Positions 1 to 6,671 of a DNA stretch of 11,538 nt are shown piece by piece. Both the position numbers and the translations under genes were made by a program. Source of the DNA: an uncultured Streptococcus sp. (GTDB taxonomy: Bacteria > Bacillota > Bacilli > Lactobacillales > Streptococcaceae). The DNA is taken from NCBI GenBank assembly GCA_934201655.1, contig CAKPXD010000029.1:1-11538 (forward strand). Direction: 5' to 3'. The notes under the pieces were generated by a model. It saw nothing but the letters and a program-made list of their open reading frames with translations, searched no databases and had not been told where the DNA came from. Every line of letters starts with the position of its first letter. The first letter of the stretch is position 1.

Positions 1-1291
1 GCAAGAAGGCATTATAAACGTCCCCGATACCACCGAAAGTAGAAGGTGAGTTACAGATAACACGAATAGCTTTAACAGCTTTACCAAATTCTTTAGTCAG
101 TTCTTCATCAGCAGTATGGATGGCAGCTGAGTGTCCAAGACCGTTAAATTCAACCATTTGACGAGCTTTAGAAATACCATCTTCACGGCTTTCAGATTTC
201 AAAACTGCGATAACTGGTGACAATTTTTCACGAGTCAATGGCTCGTTTTCACCAACTTCTTTACATTCTGCAGCAAGAATGTTTGTTCCTTCTGGAACAG
301 TAAATCCTGCTTGTTCTGCAATCCAAGTTGCTGGTTTACCAACGATGTCAGCGTTCAATTTTGCACCAGCACAGTTTTTGCTGTTTGCTTTCACACCGAA
401 GCAGAATTCTTCAAGAAGAGCTTTTTCTTTTTTGTTTACAAAGTAAGTGTGGTAAGATTTGAACTCTGCTACAAATTCATCATAAATTTCTTTATCAATA
501 ATAACCGCTTGTTCAGATGCACAGACCATACCATTATCAAATGATTTAGACATTACGATATCGTGAGCGGCTTGGCGAATATTAGCTGATTTTTCAACAT
601 AAGCTGGTACGTTTCCGGCACCTACCCCAAGAGCTGGTTTACCACATGAGTATGCAGCTTTAACCATGGCATTACCACCTGTTGCAAGGATTGTTGCAAT
701 ACCTTCGTGGTTCATCAATGCGCTAGTTGCTTCCATAGATGGTTCAGTAATCCACTGTACACAGTTTTCAGGAGCTCCTGCTTTAATCGCTGCATCACGC
801 ACGATTTGAGCAGCGTGAGCTGATGATTCTTGAGCTGATGGGTGGAATGCAAAGACAATAGGATTACGAGTCTTCAATGAAATCAAAGCTTTAAAGATTG
901 CTGTTGAAGTTGGGTTAGTTGTTGGAGTGATACCACAAACAACACCAACTGGTTCAGCGATAAGAGTCAATCCTGTTACATCATCTTCTTCGATAACACC
1001 AACTGTTTTAGTGTGGCGCATGTTATTTACCACGTGCTCACAAGCAAATAGGTTTTTAGTTGCTTTATCTTCAAATACTCCACGTCCTGTTTCTTCAAAG
1101 GCATGTAAAGCCAATTCTCCGTGAGCATCAAGTGCTGCAACTGAAGCTTTTGCTACGATATAATCGACTTGATCTTGGTCGAGTTTACGCATTTCTTCAA
1201 GGGCAACCAAAGCTTTTTGCACCAAACCATCGACATGCTTTTCAGCAGCGAGTTTCTTTTCCTCTGGTGTTACAGTTTTTTTATCAGCCAT
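1..1291 (-). CDS. adhE: Bifunctional acetaldehyde-CoA/alcohol dehydrogenase AdhE (N-terminal part, cut by window edge)
   Basis: Reading back from the ATG at 1291 gives 430 codons with no stop, running off the left edge. What is present is the aldehyde dehydrogenase half of AdhE. This half reduces acetyl-CoA to acetaldehyde with NADH; the iron-dependent alcohol dehydrogenase half lies outside. Visible marks are the nucleotide-binding stretch EPVGVVCGITPTTNP near residues 113-127, a glycine-rich LATGGNAMV near 202-210, and the catalytic cysteine in FDNGMVCASEQ, which I place at Cys257. The start is supported by GGAGG at 1297-1301, 5 nt upstream. Full-length AdhE is usually about 870-890 residues, so roughly half is seen. 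The enzyme regenerates NAD during mixed-acid fermentation, which fits the Rex-like and CcpA-like sites upstream. Identification is firm; the missing half cannot be judged. Confidence 0.96.
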   Translation of the reverse strand, partial: MADKKTVTPEEKKLAAEKHVDGLVQKALVALEEMRKLDQDQVDYIVAKASVAALDAHGELALHAFEETGRGVFEDKATKNLFACEHVVNNMRHTKTVGVIEEDDVTGLTLIAEPVGVVCGITPTTNPTSTAIFKALISLKTRNPIVFAFHPSAQESSAHAAQIVRDAAIKAGAPENCVQWITEPSMEATSALMNHEGIATILATGGNAMVKAAYSCGKPALGVGAGNVPAYVEKSANIRQAAHDIVMSKSFDNGMVCASEQAVIIDKEIYDEFVAEFKSYHTYFVNKKEKALLEEFCFGVKANSKNCAGAKLNADIVGKPATWIAEQAGFTVPEGTNILAAECKEVGENEPLTREKLSPVIAVLKSESREDGISKARQMVEFNGLGHSAAIHTADEELTKEFGKAVKAIRVICNSPSTFGGIGDVYNAFL

Positions 1292-1326
1292 ATTTTCCTC
1301 CATAGCTTTCAAGGATTGTAAGTCCT

Positions 1327-1344
1327 TTGTTAATTTTTTCACAA
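1327..1344 (-). promoter_or_regulatory. Rex-like operator over the adhE transcription start
   Basis: On the minus strand this reads TTGTGAA-AAAA-TTAACAA, an 18-bp inverted repeat with one mismatch against the Rex pattern TTGTGAA-N4-TTCACAA. It begins five bases downstream of the adhE -10 hexamer and so covers the expected start of transcription, the right place for a repressor. Rex senses the NADH/NAD ratio and is known to control adhE in streptococci and other Firmicutes. The site is seen; the binding protein is inferred. Confidence 0.7.
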
Positions 1345-1348
1345 TCTT

Positions 1349-1377
1349 ATTATAACTCTTTTTTCAAGATTTGTAAA
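1349..1377 (-). promoter_or_regulatory. adhE promoter
   Basis: Minus-strand TTTACA (1377-1372) and TATAAT (1354-1349) are separated by 17 bp. The -10 is perfect and the -35 has one mismatch. Transcription would start near 1342 and leave a leader of about 50 nt before the adhE ATG. Confidence 0.8.
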
Positions 1378-1392
1378 CAGTTTCATAGAAAT

Positions 1393-1501
1393 TTCACAAA
1401 CTTTTTTTATTCGCTTGTGAAAATAATTTTACACAGCCCTACCCATACACTTTTTAGCTTATACTTTGTGAATAATCCCATAAAACTTTTATTTTTCACA
1501 A
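1393..1501. promoter_or_regulatory. Cluster of TTGTGAA/TTCACAA half-sites upstream of adhE
   Basis: Four more copies of the Rex half-site occur upstream of the promoter: TTCACAA at 1393-1399 and 1495-1501, and TTGTGAA at 1415-1421 and 1466-1472. None forms the compact 18-bp operator. They pair as widely spaced inverted repeats, 1393/1415 facing outward and 1466/1495 facing inward. With the operator at 1327-1344 this makes five perfect half-sites in about 175 bp. They could be auxiliary Rex contacts or chance in AT-rich DNA. Confidence 0.4.
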
Positions 1502-1542
1502 ACTTCATTGTAAAAAGGCATTGAAAGGCATCTCAATTTCCA

Positions 1543-1556
1543 TGTAAGCGCTTTCT
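1543..1556 (+). promoter_or_regulatory. Catabolite-responsive element (cre), CcpA site
   Basis: TGTAAGCGCTTTCT matches the cre pattern TGWAANCGNTNWCA at all but the last position and is nearly palindromic. It lies about 190 bp upstream of the adhE promoter and about 35 bp beyond the stop codon of the MORN gene. CcpA at this distance could act on adhE, possibly with the half-sites between. No other gene start is close. Confidence 0.6.
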
Positions 1557-1569
1557 GGTTGTGCGGTGT

Positions 1570-1595
1570 AATACCTCCTCATAGAGGAGGTTATT
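1570..1595 (-). other. GC-rich hairpin at the end of the MORN gene, lacking a U-tract
   Basis: CCTCCTC and GAGGAGG form a perfect 7-bp stem around a 3-nt loop, extended outward by further A-T pairs with one bulge. It overlaps the stop codon of the MORN-repeat gene. No run of T follows on either strand, so it is not a standard intrinsic terminator. It may instead protect an mRNA 3' end. One arm is a perfect Shine-Dalgarno sequence and the other its complement. Confidence 0.55.
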
Positions 1596-2004
1596 GCGCT
1601 TGTTGGAAAAGCCCTTGTTTAAAGTCGCCTTCATAGACAACTTCTTGCTCGGTAGTTAATTTCCCTTTCCCTTCGGCTTGGCCATTAACGAAGTCACCTT
1701 CATAAACCCAACCATCCTTAGCTTGGTAGGTCCCTTTTCCATTAAATGCGCCATTTTTAAACTCACCGGTGTAGGTATCGCCATTTGAGAAGGTCATTGT
1801 TCCTTGGCCATTCATCTTTCCACGGACAATGCTCCCATCATATACAATTGAATCACCATCCAATTTTAAAACCCCTTGTTTTGGCATATTCCCTACAAAT
1901 ACAAGAATGGCACAAAGGACTATAACTGCTACTGTCGCAATTTCTAAACGAGGACGTGTTATATAGACACTGTATTTATCATAAAGTTTTTTTAAATTAT
2001 CCAT
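1591..2004 (-). CDS. Membrane-anchored MORN-repeat protein
   Basis: A 137-residue protein with a short basic N-terminus, one hydrophobic segment at about residues 20-38 (ATVAVIVLCAILVFVG), and a C-terminal half made of MORN repeats. Repeats of the form Y-x-G-x(n)-G-x-G begin at Tyr55, Tyr78, Tyr101 and Tyr124, exactly 23 residues apart, and the last is cut short. The positive-inside rule favours an N-in, C-out orientation, with the repeats outside. MORN motifs elsewhere bind lipids or proteins; the bacterial role is not known and I assign none. I chose the ATG at 2004 because GAGG sits 6 nt upstream. An in-frame ATG at 2016 has only a weak site. The gene overlaps the end of the phosphatase gene by 8 nt, so the two are probably translationally coupled. 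Confidence 0.85.
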   Translation of the reverse strand: MDNLKKLYDKYSVYITRPRLEIATVAVIVLCAILVFVGNMPKQGVLKLDGDSIVYDGSIVRGKMNGQGTMTFSNGDTYTGEFKNGAFNGKGTYQAKDGWVYEGDFVNGQAEGKGKLTTEQEVVYEGDFKQGLFQQAQ

Positions 2005-2434
2005 TTTTTGCCTCATTTTCTAAACGTGCTAGCCAAGCTTGGCAACCAGTTAAAACTCGATTGTAAGTTTCATCAAAATCACCTGTATACCATGGATCAG
2101 GAACACCCTCAGAAGCAAATGCCTCTAGCTTGTGTTGTTGGTCTTGAGGACACATTCGAGTCAAATCTAGAAGATTGGACTCGTCCATCCCAATGACATA
2201 ATCAAAATATTCAAAATCATCCTTAGAAATTTGCTGTGATGTTTTTGATGAATCGTAAGGAATCTCGTGAGCTTTAAAAATTTTCTGAGTTCCTTTGTGA
2301 ATTGGATTGCCATGTTCCCAAGAAGAAGTTGCTCTACTTTCAATCTCATAATCATCGGTTAAAAATTTCATAACAAATTCTGCCATAGGACTACGGCAAA
2401 TATTACCAAGACATACAAAAACAACTTTCTTCAT
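1997..2434 (-). CDS. Low-molecular-weight protein tyrosine phosphatase
   Basis: A 145-residue cytoplasmic phosphatase of the LMW-PTP family, which hydrolyses phosphotyrosine through a cysteinyl-phosphate intermediate. The P-loop CLGNICRS at residues 8-15 gives nucleophile Cys8 and phosphate-binding Arg14. The general-acid loop DPWYTG begins at Asp113. Length matches the family. The start is backed by GAGGA 7 nt upstream. It sits between yajC and the MORN-repeat gene and overlaps the latter. In Gram-positives some members of this family counteract BY-kinases in capsule regulation, but no kinase or capsule gene is present here, so the substrate is open. The fold and chemistry are secure. Confidence 0.93.
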   Translation of the reverse strand: MKKVVFVCLGNICRSPMAEFVMKFLTDDYEIESRATSSWEHGNPIHKGTQKIFKAHEIPYDSSKTSQQISKDDFEYFDYVIGMDESNLLDLTRMCPQDQQHKLEAFASEGVPDPWYTGDFDETYNRVLTGCQAWLARLENEAKNG

Positions 2435-2455
2435 TATTGTTCCTCATCTTCATAG

Positions 2456-2479
2456 AAAAAGGGGTATGAGATCCACCCC
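2456..2479 (-). terminator. Weak intrinsic terminator between yajC and the phosphatase gene
   Basis: On the minus strand GGGGT and ACCCC form a 5-bp stem with a 9-nt loop, followed directly by TTTTT. It begins just after the yajC stop codon. The stem is short, so it may only reduce transcription into the phosphatase and MORN genes. Confidence 0.55.
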
Positions 2480-2482
2480 GTT

Positions 2483-2812
2483 TTATTCTTCAATCGCGCT
2501 TTCACCATCAACAACTGTACCTTCTGACGTAACAGCCTCTTTAAGTGGCAAGACAGATTTGATAGCTCCAAGTTCAAAAGTCAAGTAAACTCCGTCTACA
2601 TCAAGTATGATCGTTCTGTTTTCGGTATCAACTTCATCAACTGTACCGTATAAACCACCGATAGTAATGACTTCATAGCCTTTTTGAAGCTTGTTCAAGC
2701 TTTCCATACGCTTTTGCGCTTGTTTCTTTTGAGAACGTTGCATAAAGAACATCAAGGCGAACATACCTACAAGCATGATTAAAAATGTTAAATTTGGACT
2801 AATATTTTCCAT
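2483..2812 (-). CDS. yajC: Preprotein translocase subunit YajC
   Basis: A 109-residue single-pass membrane protein of the YajC family, an accessory part of the SecDF-YajC complex that assists SecYEG export. The N-terminal hydrophobic segment covers about residues 9-25 and is followed by the basic RSQKKQAQKR. The family signature is clear in residues 41-58 (KLQKGYEVITIGGLYGTV). The C-terminal tail after residue 90 is acidic and variable. Length is normal. It starts with ATG behind AAAGGAG and has its own promoter. No secD or secF is adjacent. Many streptococci appear to lack secDF, so the partner here is uncertain. Confidence 0.92.
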   Translation of the reverse strand: MENISPNLTFLIMLVGMFALMFFMQRSQKKQAQKRMESLNKLQKGYEVITIGGLYGTVDEVDTENRTIILDVDGVYLTFELGAIKSVLPLKEAVTSEGTVVDGESAIEE

Positions 2813-2844
2813 AGTATTTTCTCCTTTGTATTTTACATAGGACT

Positions 2845-2873
2845 ACTATATCAAATTTCAACTACTTTTACAA
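2845..2873 (-). promoter_or_regulatory. Probable yajC promoter
   Basis: Minus-strand TTGTAA (2873-2868) and TATAGT (2850-2845) are 17 bp apart, with 4/6 and 5/6 matches to consensus. A 6-bp inverted repeat, ACAAGG/CCTTGT at 2870-2886, overlaps the -35 region. The only other source of yajC transcripts would be leakage through the tkt terminator. Confidence 0.55.
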
Positions 2874-2898
2874 GGTTGTGCCTTGTTTTTATGGTTAT

Positions 2899-2927
2899 AA
2901 AAAATCAGAGTTTTCACTCTGATTTTT
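2899..2927 (-). terminator. tkt terminator
   Basis: A perfect 12-bp stem (2900-2911 with 2916-2927) with a 4-nt loop and a run of six T on the minus strand, a few bases past the tkt stop codon. The T/A arms also make it usable in the other direction, but no plus-strand gene needs it. Confidence 0.9.
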
Positions 2928-2931
2928 GTGA

Positions 2932-4908
2932 TTATTTCAAGTTTTGAACGACTTTGACTAGATTTTCAACTGTAAATCCATACTCTGCCAATACTTTTGG
3001 TGCTGGGGCAGATGCTCCAAAGGTATCAATACCGAGAACTGCACCATCAAGACCAACGTATTTGTACCAGTTTTGAGTCGCTCCCATTTCAACCGCCACA
3101 CGGCGACGAACTGCATTTGGTAGGATTCCTTCTTTGTATGCGGCATCTTGTGCATCCAAGACATCTGTAGATGGCATGCTGACTACGCGAACTTTGCCAC
3201 CTTGACTTGCTAATTCCTTCGCTGCTGCAACAGCTAGGTTCACTTCTGAACCTGTTGCAATCAAAATCGTGTCAAAGTCTGCTGCATTTTCATAGACAAC
3301 ATAAGCACCTTTCGCAACCTTATTAAAGTCAGTTCCTTCCTCAACAGTCAAGTTTTGACGAGTCAAGACAAGGGCAGTTGGTGTTTTCTCACTCTTCACT
3401 GCAAGGTACCAAGCTGCTTGAGTTTCACGCGCATCTGCTGGACGGAAAACATTGAGATTTGGAATCGCACGAAGTCCTGCCAAGTGCTCAATTGGTTCAT
3501 GAGTTGGTCCATCTTCACCAACTGCGATTGAATCGTGAGTAAAGACATAGGTCACAGGAAGGCCTTGTAGAGCTGACAAACGAACTGCCGCTTTTAGGTA
3601 GTCTGAGAATACGAAGAAAGTTCCACCGTAAACTCGAAGTCCACCGTGAAGAGCCATTCCGTTCAAAACTGTACCCATTGCAAATTCACGGACACCAAAC
3701 TGGATATTACGGTTCAAGCGATTTGCATCGTCCTGAAGTCCGTCAGTTTTGATGTAAGTCATATTTGAATGAGCAAGGTCAGCTGATCCACCAAGGAAGG
3801 TTGGCAATTTAGCAGCCACTACATTTAAAGCATCTTGGCTTGAGTTACGAGTTGCTTGAGAGAAGCCATTTTCTAAAGTTGGGAAGTCTTCTGGAGTCAA
3901 TTCAACTGGATCGCGTCCGTCGATGATTGCTTCCACTTCTGCAGCAAGTTCTGGATGAGCTTCTTTGTAATCTGCAACTAGTTTTGTCCATGCTTCATAT
4001 GCTGATGCACCTCGGTCCGCAACATTTTGTTTGAAATCAGCATAAACTTCTGCTGGGATTTCAAATGGTTCGTAGTCCCAACCAAGGGCTTGACGAGTTG
4101 CAGCCGTTTCGTCTGCACCAAGAGGAGCACCGTGTACAGCATTAGTTCCTTGTTTGTTTGGCGAACCATAACCAATAACAGTTTTTACTTCAATCAAAGA
4201 TGGTTTCCCTGAAGCCTTAGCTTCTTCAATAGCTGCTTGAATAGCTTCTAAGTCTGTCCCATCTTCTACCAAGGCTGTATGCCAACCGTAGGCATTGTAA
4301 CGATCGCGAACACTCTCTGTGAATGAATCTTTTGTCTCACCGTCCAAGTTGATATCATTTGAATCATAGAGAACAACCAATTTGTCAAGTTTCTGCAAAC
4401 CTGCATAAGAAGCAGCTTCACTTGATACACCTTCCATCAAGTCACCATCTCCACAGATAACATATGTGTAGTGATCAAAGATGTTATAACCTTCGCGGTT
4501 ATATTTGGCTGCAAGGAAACGTTCTGCTTGTGCAAAACCTGTCGCAGTTGCAATCCCTTGTCCTAGAGGACCTGTTGTTGCATCAACCCCTGCTGTATGA
4601 CCAAATTCTGGGTGACCTGGAGTTTTAGAACCCCATTGACGGAAGCTCTTCACTTCATCCATGCTCACATCTTCAAATCCAGAAAGGTGAAGAAGGGCAT
4701 AGAGAAGCATTGATCCGTGACCCGCTGAAAGAATAAAACGGTCGCGGTTGATCCAGTTTGGTTGAGCTGGATTGATACGAAGTTCTTTAGTGAAAAGGCT
4801 GTAAGCCATCGGAGCAGCACCCATAACCACCCCTGGGTGACCTGAATTAGCTTTATTAATAGCGTCAATACCCAAGAAACGAATAGCATTAACAGATAGA
4901 TTTGACAT
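2932..4908 (-). CDS. tkt: Transketolase
   Basis: A full-length 658-residue transketolase, the thiamine-diphosphate enzyme that moves two-carbon ketol units between sugar phosphates in the pentose phosphate pathway. Family marks appear in order: the N-terminal signature [13 protein letters not shown] at 21-33, [15 protein letters not shown] near 61-75, and the ThDP/metal motif starting GDGDLMEG at 153-160 and ending at Asn184. Later come the pyrimidine-binding domain with FGVREFAMG, holding the catalytic glutamate, and the [14 protein letters not shown] signature. The start ATG has AAAGGA about 8 nt upstream. It is a single-gene unit with its own promoter and a strong terminator. In pneumococci I recall the gene at this position being called recP. 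Nothing looks truncated. Confidence 0.97.
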   Translation of the reverse strand: MSNLSVNAIRFLGIDAINKANSGHPGVVMGAAPMAYSLFTKELRINPAQPNWINRDRFILSAGHGSMLLYALLHLSGFEDVSMDEVKSFRQWGSKTPGHPEFGHTAGVDATTGPLGQGIATATGFAQAERFLAAKYNREGYNIFDHYTYVICGDGDLMEGVSSEAASYAGLQKLDKLVVLYDSNDINLDGETKDSFTESVRDRYNAYGWHTALVEDGTDLEAIQAAIEEAKASGKPSLIEVKTVIGYGSPNKQGTNAVHGAPLGADETAATRQALGWDYEPFEIPAEVYADFKQNVADRGASAYEAWTKLVADYKEAHPELAAEVEAIIDGRDPVELTPEDFPTLENGFSQATRNSSQDALNVVAAKLPTFLGGSADLAHSNMTYIKTDGLQDDANRLNRNIQFGVREFAMGTVLNGMALHGGLRVYGGTFFVFSDYLKAAVRLSALQGLPVTYVFTHDSIAVGEDGPTHEPIEHLAGLRAIPNLNVFRPADARETQAAWYLAVKSEKTPTALVLTRQNLTVEEGTDFNKVAKGAYVVYENAADFDTILIATGSEVNLAVAAAKELASQGGKVRVVSMPSTDVLDAQDAAYKEGILPNAVRRRVAVEMGATQNWYKYVGLDGAVLGIDTFGASAPAPKVLAEYGFTVENLVKVVQNLK

Positions 4909-4929
4909 AGAATTTCCTTTCTCTTTGAG

Positions 4930-4945
4930 GTGATAAGTTTATCAC
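4930..4945. promoter_or_regulatory. Inverted repeat in the tkt leader, possible operator
   Basis: GTGATAA-GT-TTATCAC is a perfect 7+7 bp inverted repeat with a 2-bp centre, between the predicted tkt transcription start (near 4954) and the ribosome binding site. The 2-bp centre is too tight for a good RNA hairpin, which favours a dimeric DNA-binding protein. I do not recognise the cognate regulator. Confidence 0.5.
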
Positions 4946-4960
4946 ATATCCTATTCTACT

Positions 4961-4989
4961 ATTATATGAAAAAACAGATAGAATAGCAA
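4961..4989 (-). promoter_or_regulatory. tkt promoter
   Basis: Minus-strand TTGCTA (4989-4984) and a perfect TATAAT (4966-4961) are 17 bp apart. The -35 is 4/6. The predicted leader is about 45 nt and contains the 16-bp inverted repeat. Confidence 0.7.
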
Positions 4990-5026
4990 TAAAACAATTT
5001 ACTATAAAATGACTCAGCCGATTATA

Positions 5027-5647
5027 CTAATTCCTAGTAGCTTGATAGTAAGGCAATAATATTTCAAAAGCCCTATCCAGTTCATCTAAAATCTTATCTA
5101 GAGTTTCTTCATCGGTCACTGGAACATCAGCTTTTATTATTACTTTGCGAATCTCTTGGTTAGATAACTGTTGTCTTAAAAGTTGTCTATTTCCCTCAGT
5201 AGCCTGCACTCTGTAACTCTCATCGTTTTTCTGAACCCAATAATAGATTCCATCAACCACTGGCACATCCAAAACTTTAGCCTGTTTTGACAAGGTAGTC
5301 TCATCTTTCTTTCTCTCTATAAAGCTGACTTCTATAGAGATTCCCCAATTATTCTGATTTCCATACAAACGAAGAGCCATCATGGGCTCTGTTACATGCC
5401 CCTCTCTCTGTAAATAAACCCAGAAATGTGGTCGTAATCTCTGCGCTTGGTTCATCCATTGACTGGTTGGGTGTAAATTCCAATCGGAATGTCTAGCTTG
5501 AAAACATTCCGCTAGGTGAGTAAATGCCTTTCGCGCTTCCTGCCCTTTTTGACGCAGGTCTAGCATTTTATCCTTTTCAGCTCCTGCTTTTTCAGGATTC
5601 CGGTACTGTTCCCCTTGATAAGCAAGATAGTCCTTGATTTCTTTCAT
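5027..5647 (-). CDS. Uncharacterised protein, possibly HI_0552 family
   Basis: A 206-residue soluble protein with no signal peptide or membrane segment. The N-terminal third is charged and helical (MKEIKDYLAYQGEQYRNPEK). The middle is rich in aromatics (RPHFWVYLQREGH, NNWGISIEVSFIERKKDE, GIYYWVQKNDES), suggesting a beta-sheet core. The C-terminus is acidic and helical (DEETLDKILDELDRAFEILLPYYQ). I recall similar streptococcal proteins annotated as HI_0552 family, a group of unknown function once mislabelled glucose-6-phosphate dehydrogenase. I cannot confirm that from sequence alone, and no catalytic motif is visible. The start ATG has AAGGA upstream. It lies only 20 bp beyond the jag terminator with no obvious promoter, so it may depend on read-through. 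It lies beside tkt, which has its own promoter. Confidence 0.85.
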   Translation of the reverse strand: MKEIKDYLAYQGEQYRNPEKAGAEKDKMLDLRQKGQEARKAFTHLAECFQARHSDWNLHPTSQWMNQAQRLRPHFWVYLQREGHVTEPMMALRLYGNQNNWGISIEVSFIERKKDETTLSKQAKVLDVPVVDGIYYWVQKNDESYRVQATEGNRQLLRQQLSNQEIRKVIIKADVPVTDEETLDKILDELDRAFEILLPYYQATRN

Positions 5648-5667
5648 TTTATTCCTTCTTTAGTTAG

Positions 5668-5694
5668 AAAAAAATCAGGTTTCCCCTGATTTTT
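5668..5694 (-). terminator. Terminator of the rnpA-yidC-jag operon
   Basis: AAAAATCAGG and CCTGATTTTT form a 10-bp stem (5670-5679 with 5685-5694) with a 5-nt loop, followed by a run of seven T on the minus strand. It lies 6 bp past the jag stop codon and 20 bp before the next start codon. Confidence 0.88.
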
Positions 5695-5700
5695 CATTTT

Positions 5701-6657
5701 TTATTCTGTGTCAACTACAACGTAACGATTTGGTTCATCACCTTCAGAGTAGCTGGTTACACCTTCCATTCGTGAGATGATACGATGGATAATTTTACGC
5801 TCGCTGCTTGACATTGGATCTGTCATCTGACTACGGCCTTCTTCCAAGACACGTGTAGCTAATTTTTGAGCATAACTCTGTAACACTTCTGCACGATGTT
5901 CTACATAATCATTCACGTTGATAGTAATGTAGAAAGTTTTTGAATAACGATTGTAGAGGTAATTTTGTGCCAAAAGTTGAAGGGATTTCAAAACCTTACC
6001 ATGGTAACCAATGATACGGCCTGGCTCATTTGTATCAATTTGCATGTTGATAGAGCGACGGTTAGAGGTGCTAGAAATAGTTCCCTCAACATCCATATCA
6101 TCAATGATTGCTTGAACATAATTGGTTACTTCTTCAACAACCTTTTCGGTGTCGTATGTTGGCTCGACTTTCAAACCAAGATTTTCTAAGTCGCTGCCTT
6201 TTTCAGGCTCAACTTCATCTTGAATTTCTTCAGGTTGCAATTCTTTTAAAACTTCAATATGGCCTGTTTCTTCTAAAATCGTGCTGGCTTCTTTATCATT
6301 CTTAAGAATTTCAGCCTTAACTTCTTCAGAAATTTCTTGGCCTTCTTCTTCAATTTTCTTGATAGCTGCAACTACATGTCCCAAATCAACGGTTGCTTCG
6401 CTGACTGTTTTAACTGGATCATTCTGATCATTAATTTCTTTTGGAACACCCTTGATTGCCTGCTGATTTGCTTTTACAACGGTTGTCTCACTGATTGCTT
6501 CGATATCAACTTGAGCTGGTTTTGTACCAAAAAGTCCAAAAAACCCCTTTTTCTCTCTCGAAACAACTTTGATATGAGCTTTCATTCTCGGAATATTTAA
6601 TTCATTCAATCCCTTTTGGATTGCTTCTTCAACTGTTGAACCTGTAAATAATACCAT
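5701..6657 (-). CDS. jag: RNA-binding protein Jag (EloR/KhpB)
   Basis: A 318-residue cytoplasmic RNA-binding protein with three recognisable parts. The Jag-N domain spans residues 3-52 (FTGSTVEEAIQKGL, then KKGFFGLFG). A long charged, glutamate-rich linker covers about 60-165. The C-terminal half holds a KH domain with the loop GRIIGYHGK at 213-221 and an R3H domain with its R-x3-H pair at Arg287/His291. In pneumococcus this protein is EloR/KhpB; it works with KhpA in regulating cell elongation and is phosphorylated by StkP on Thr89. The threonine in KTVSEATVDL falls at exactly residue 89 here. The gene follows yidC by 14 bp, as in related genomes, and ends in a terminator. Confidence 0.95.
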   Translation of the reverse strand: MVLFTGSTVEEAIQKGLNELNIPRMKAHIKVVSREKKGFFGLFGTKPAQVDIEAISETTVVKANQQAIKGVPKEINDQNDPVKTVSEATVDLGHVVAAIKKIEEEGQEISEEVKAEILKNDKEASTILEETGHIEVLKELQPEEIQDEVEPEKGSDLENLGLKVEPTYDTEKVVEEVTNYVQAIIDDMDVEGTISSTSNRRSINMQIDTNEPGRIIGYHGKVLKSLQLLAQNYLYNRYSKTFYITINVNDYVEHRAEVLQSYAQKLATRVLEEGRSQMTDPMSSSERKIIHRIISRMEGVTSYSEGDEPNRYVVVDTE

Positions 6658-6671
6658 TATCAGATTTCTCC

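Noticed and set aside
2870..2886. Inverted repeat ACAAGG/CCTTGT as a plus-strand terminator
   Set aside because: The stem is only 6 bp, there is no plus-strand gene to terminate, and it overlaps the probable yajC -35.
4977..5010. Possible weak terminator after the 206-residue protein gene
   Set aside because: The stem ATAGTAA/TTGCTAT has a long AT loop and no immediate T run, and it overlaps the tkt -35; too weak to call.
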